DNA of 7,915 bases from assembly GCA_017461825.1 (NCBI GenBank), contig JAFTXB010000066.1, positions 1 to 7,915 of the forward strand, read 5' to 3'. The notes under the pieces are model-generated. The model was not told where the DNA came from. It was given only the letters and a program-made list of their open reading frames with translations, and did no database searches. Below are positions 6,417 through 7,915 of this stretch, piece by piece. How positions within the stretch are numbered: the stretch's first letter is position 1; each line of letters begins with the position of its first letter. Origin of the DNA: Clostridia bacterium (GTDB lineage: Bacteria > Bacillota > Clostridia > Oscillospirales > CAG-272). The translations under genes were made by a program, and so were the position numbers.

Positions 6417-7903
6417 TATTGGTAATACGCTTTGATTTTCAAAAGCTTTTGGTTAGCCGCATCCAATAAGGTCTGGTAGTTTGAGGAAAGGCGGTTTACT
6501 TCCATCAATGCGGTGGTTGAAATCAATTTACCGATTCCTCCCGGATTATAAAGTCCAAAATAATCTTTTACCGCTGTTTCTAAAATGATGTCAATGTTTT
6601 TACCGGCACGGCTCTCGCGCACATATTGCATCTTTAGACATTCTTCCAAAAACGGAAGAACGACTTTTCTGTAAGACTCGGTACAAAGCGCTTCCACCAC
6701 GATGGATGTAAATTCGGTATCCTTACAGGTCGTGGGAATAACTACGAAGGTAGAGGACTCCTGAATCTCGGACATATAGTTTTCCTGTAATTCGTCCAAT
6801 TTCGGAGTTGGAATAATACCGAAATCTGCTTCCATATTCCGTATCGGACCTTCAGTCAAAGACTTTAATTGCCCTTCCCAAAACAGTATATTTCCGTTAA
6901 CAAACGATTTTGAAGGATAAACATATCCGGCATCATAATAGACACCTTCATTCTCAAAAAGCAGTTCAATCATCGCGCTCACTGCTGTAGAGGCGCGCTC
7001 AAGATCAAAATCGACAATAACAAAGCCGTCATCATCTCTGCTCCAACGGCGAACATCAAATCCGTATTCTAAAGCCTTTACTCTGACCGGATTTCCAATC
7101 ACAAAGCCGATAAAATCGGTTTCCAAATCCAAACCGTCGCCGTTAATATCGGTATAAGATTCAGCAGCTTTTTGTGCCAGTACTTCGAGAGTCCATTTGC
7201 CATCAATAACCAAATCGTAAAGTCCATCCAACCCCTCGCTGTATCTTGCTGCATATTCTTCAGCATTGACGTAAATAGCGCTTGCTTTGGTGTAAGTGGT
7301 AAGCGTAATATCTCCTACAAGATAATGCAAGGTTCTACCGTCAAAGGACTGGTTTTGCATAGCATCAAGCTTCCACCACGGATCCTCCAGTGAAAGATAT
7401 TCATATTGGCTGACATCACTGAAATAGATATATTCTGCTCCGGACGATATAGCCGAATTTCCCATTGTATAAATAATATCGAAATCGCTGTTTTGGGAGT
7501 GTGCAAAAACACTCAGTTCATCACCGTATGCTGTAAAGCCGCTCGTTGACGATACTCGATTTTCAATGACGATCCCCAATCTTTCTTCAACCGCCATATT
7601 ACGTTCATAGATCAGGTCACTTACCTTATCACCTGTATATTCGCCATAGCCTTCTGTATCTATTACATAATTCTCATGGAAAGAATACGTTGTGATACTA
7701 CGTCCTTTAAATTTGGTGTTCACCCATTCGGGAAGTTTGTCCTTTTCCTGTGCCCGAAGTTCAGCATCAGTCAAGGGTCTGTCCGGATCCTTGGTCACTT
7801 GTTCATTCGTTTCGTCTTCGAAAACGGGGGGTTCGTTGTTGCAAGCACTCATACACGATAAGCAAAATATAAGTGCCAAAATGAGAATTATAATTCTTTT
7901 CAT
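6416..7903 (-). CDS. Extracellular solute-binding lipoprotein of a carbohydrate ABC importer
   Basis: 495 residues, with a clear lipoprotein signal: KR, a hydrophobic core (residues 4-16), then MSAC with Cys21 as lipidation site. A charged linker to about residue 60 leads into a family-1-type solute-binding fold. Markers include an ERN-x-AVEERLGI segment (100-111) typical of sugar-binding proteins, SDFDIIY (139-145), KWTLEVLAQKA (236-246), GNILFWEGQLKSL (337-349), and DFGIIPTPKLDE followed by MSEI (360-380). Asp252-Asp259 (DINGDGLD) is a calcium-loop-like motif. It would hand oligosaccharides to a two-permease importer, but no permease lies in the window. AAGGAG at 7914-7909 sits 5 bases before the ATG and supports this start. 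It is the first gene of the visible operon and its stop overlaps the esterase start. The ligand is unknown. Linkage to glucuronidase and GH43 suggests an acidic, arabinose- or xylose-containing plant glycan. Confidence 0.9.
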   Translation of the reverse strand: MKRIIILILALIFCLSCMSACNNEPPVFEDETNEQVTKDPDRPLTDAELRAQEKDKLPEWVNTKFKGRSITTYSFHENYVIDTEGYGEYTGDKVSDLIYERNMAVEERLGIVIENRVSSTSGFTAYGDELSVFAHSQNSDFDIIYTMGNSAISSGAEYIYFSDVSQYEYLSLEDPWWKLDAMQNQSFDGRTLHYLVGDITLTTYTKASAIYVNAEEYAARYSEGLDGLYDLVIDGKWTLEVLAQKAAESYTDINGDGLDLETDFIGFVIGNPVRVKALEYGFDVRRWSRDDDGFVIVDFDLERASTAVSAMIELLFENEGVYYDAGYVYPSKSFVNGNILFWEGQLKSLTEGPIRNMEADFGIIPTPKLDELQENYMSEIQESSTFVVIPTTCKDTEFTSIVVEALCTESYRKVVLPFLEECLKMQYVRESRAGKNIDIILETAVKDYFGLYNPGGIGKLISTTALMEVNRLSSNYQTLLDAANQKLLKIKAYYQ

Positions 7904-7915
7904 AAAAACTCCTTA

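Overview
The window looks like part of a chromosome from a fermentative Clostridia-type Firmicute, probably from a gut or rumen. The grounds are strong AAGGAG-type ribosome binding sites, a textbook sigma-A promoter with an extended -10, moderately AT-rich coding sequence with very AT-rich spacers, Gram-positive-style lipoprotein signals, and the gene content. The species cannot be named from the sequence alone. Every gene I can support lies on the minus strand, so transcription runs from high to low coordinates.

Region 7915 to 2640 is a compact glycan-use operon of four genes: a lipoprotein solute-binding protein of a sugar ABC importer (7903-6416), a membrane-anchored SGNH esterase with carbohydrate esterase family 2 (CE2) architecture (6416-5208, overlapping the previous stop), a GH2 beta-glucuronidase (5162-3492) and a GH43 glycosidase (3473-2640). 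The first two carry export signals. The two glycosidases do not. A coherent reading is that acetyl groups are removed at the cell surface, the oligosaccharide is captured and imported, and terminal beta-glucuronic acid and probably arabinose or xylose are removed in the cytoplasm. Permease genes are not in the window and may lie beyond 7915.

Region 2615 to about 2340 holds the start of a fifth gene, a metallophosphoesterase. Only its N-terminal domain remains, and that part carries two compensating single-base frameshifts. Region 2330 to 1650 has no believable gene. It contains a 19-bp perfect inverted repeat, short GGCGAC-type direct repeats, and a 53-bp unit present twice in tandem, so it looks like repeat-derived sequence that replaced the rest of the broken gene.

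Region 1745 to 1 is a separate transcription unit. A near-perfect promoter drives a 104-residue protein of unknown function and, 43 bp downstream, a SWIM zinc-finger protein that runs off the window edge after 430 residues.

I see no convincing CRISPR array, tRNA, rRNA, transposase, riboswitch or defence system. The most notable points are the decayed metallophosphoesterase next to a repeat cluster, the glucuronidase-esterase-GH43 combination, and the unexplained small-protein/SWIM pair.
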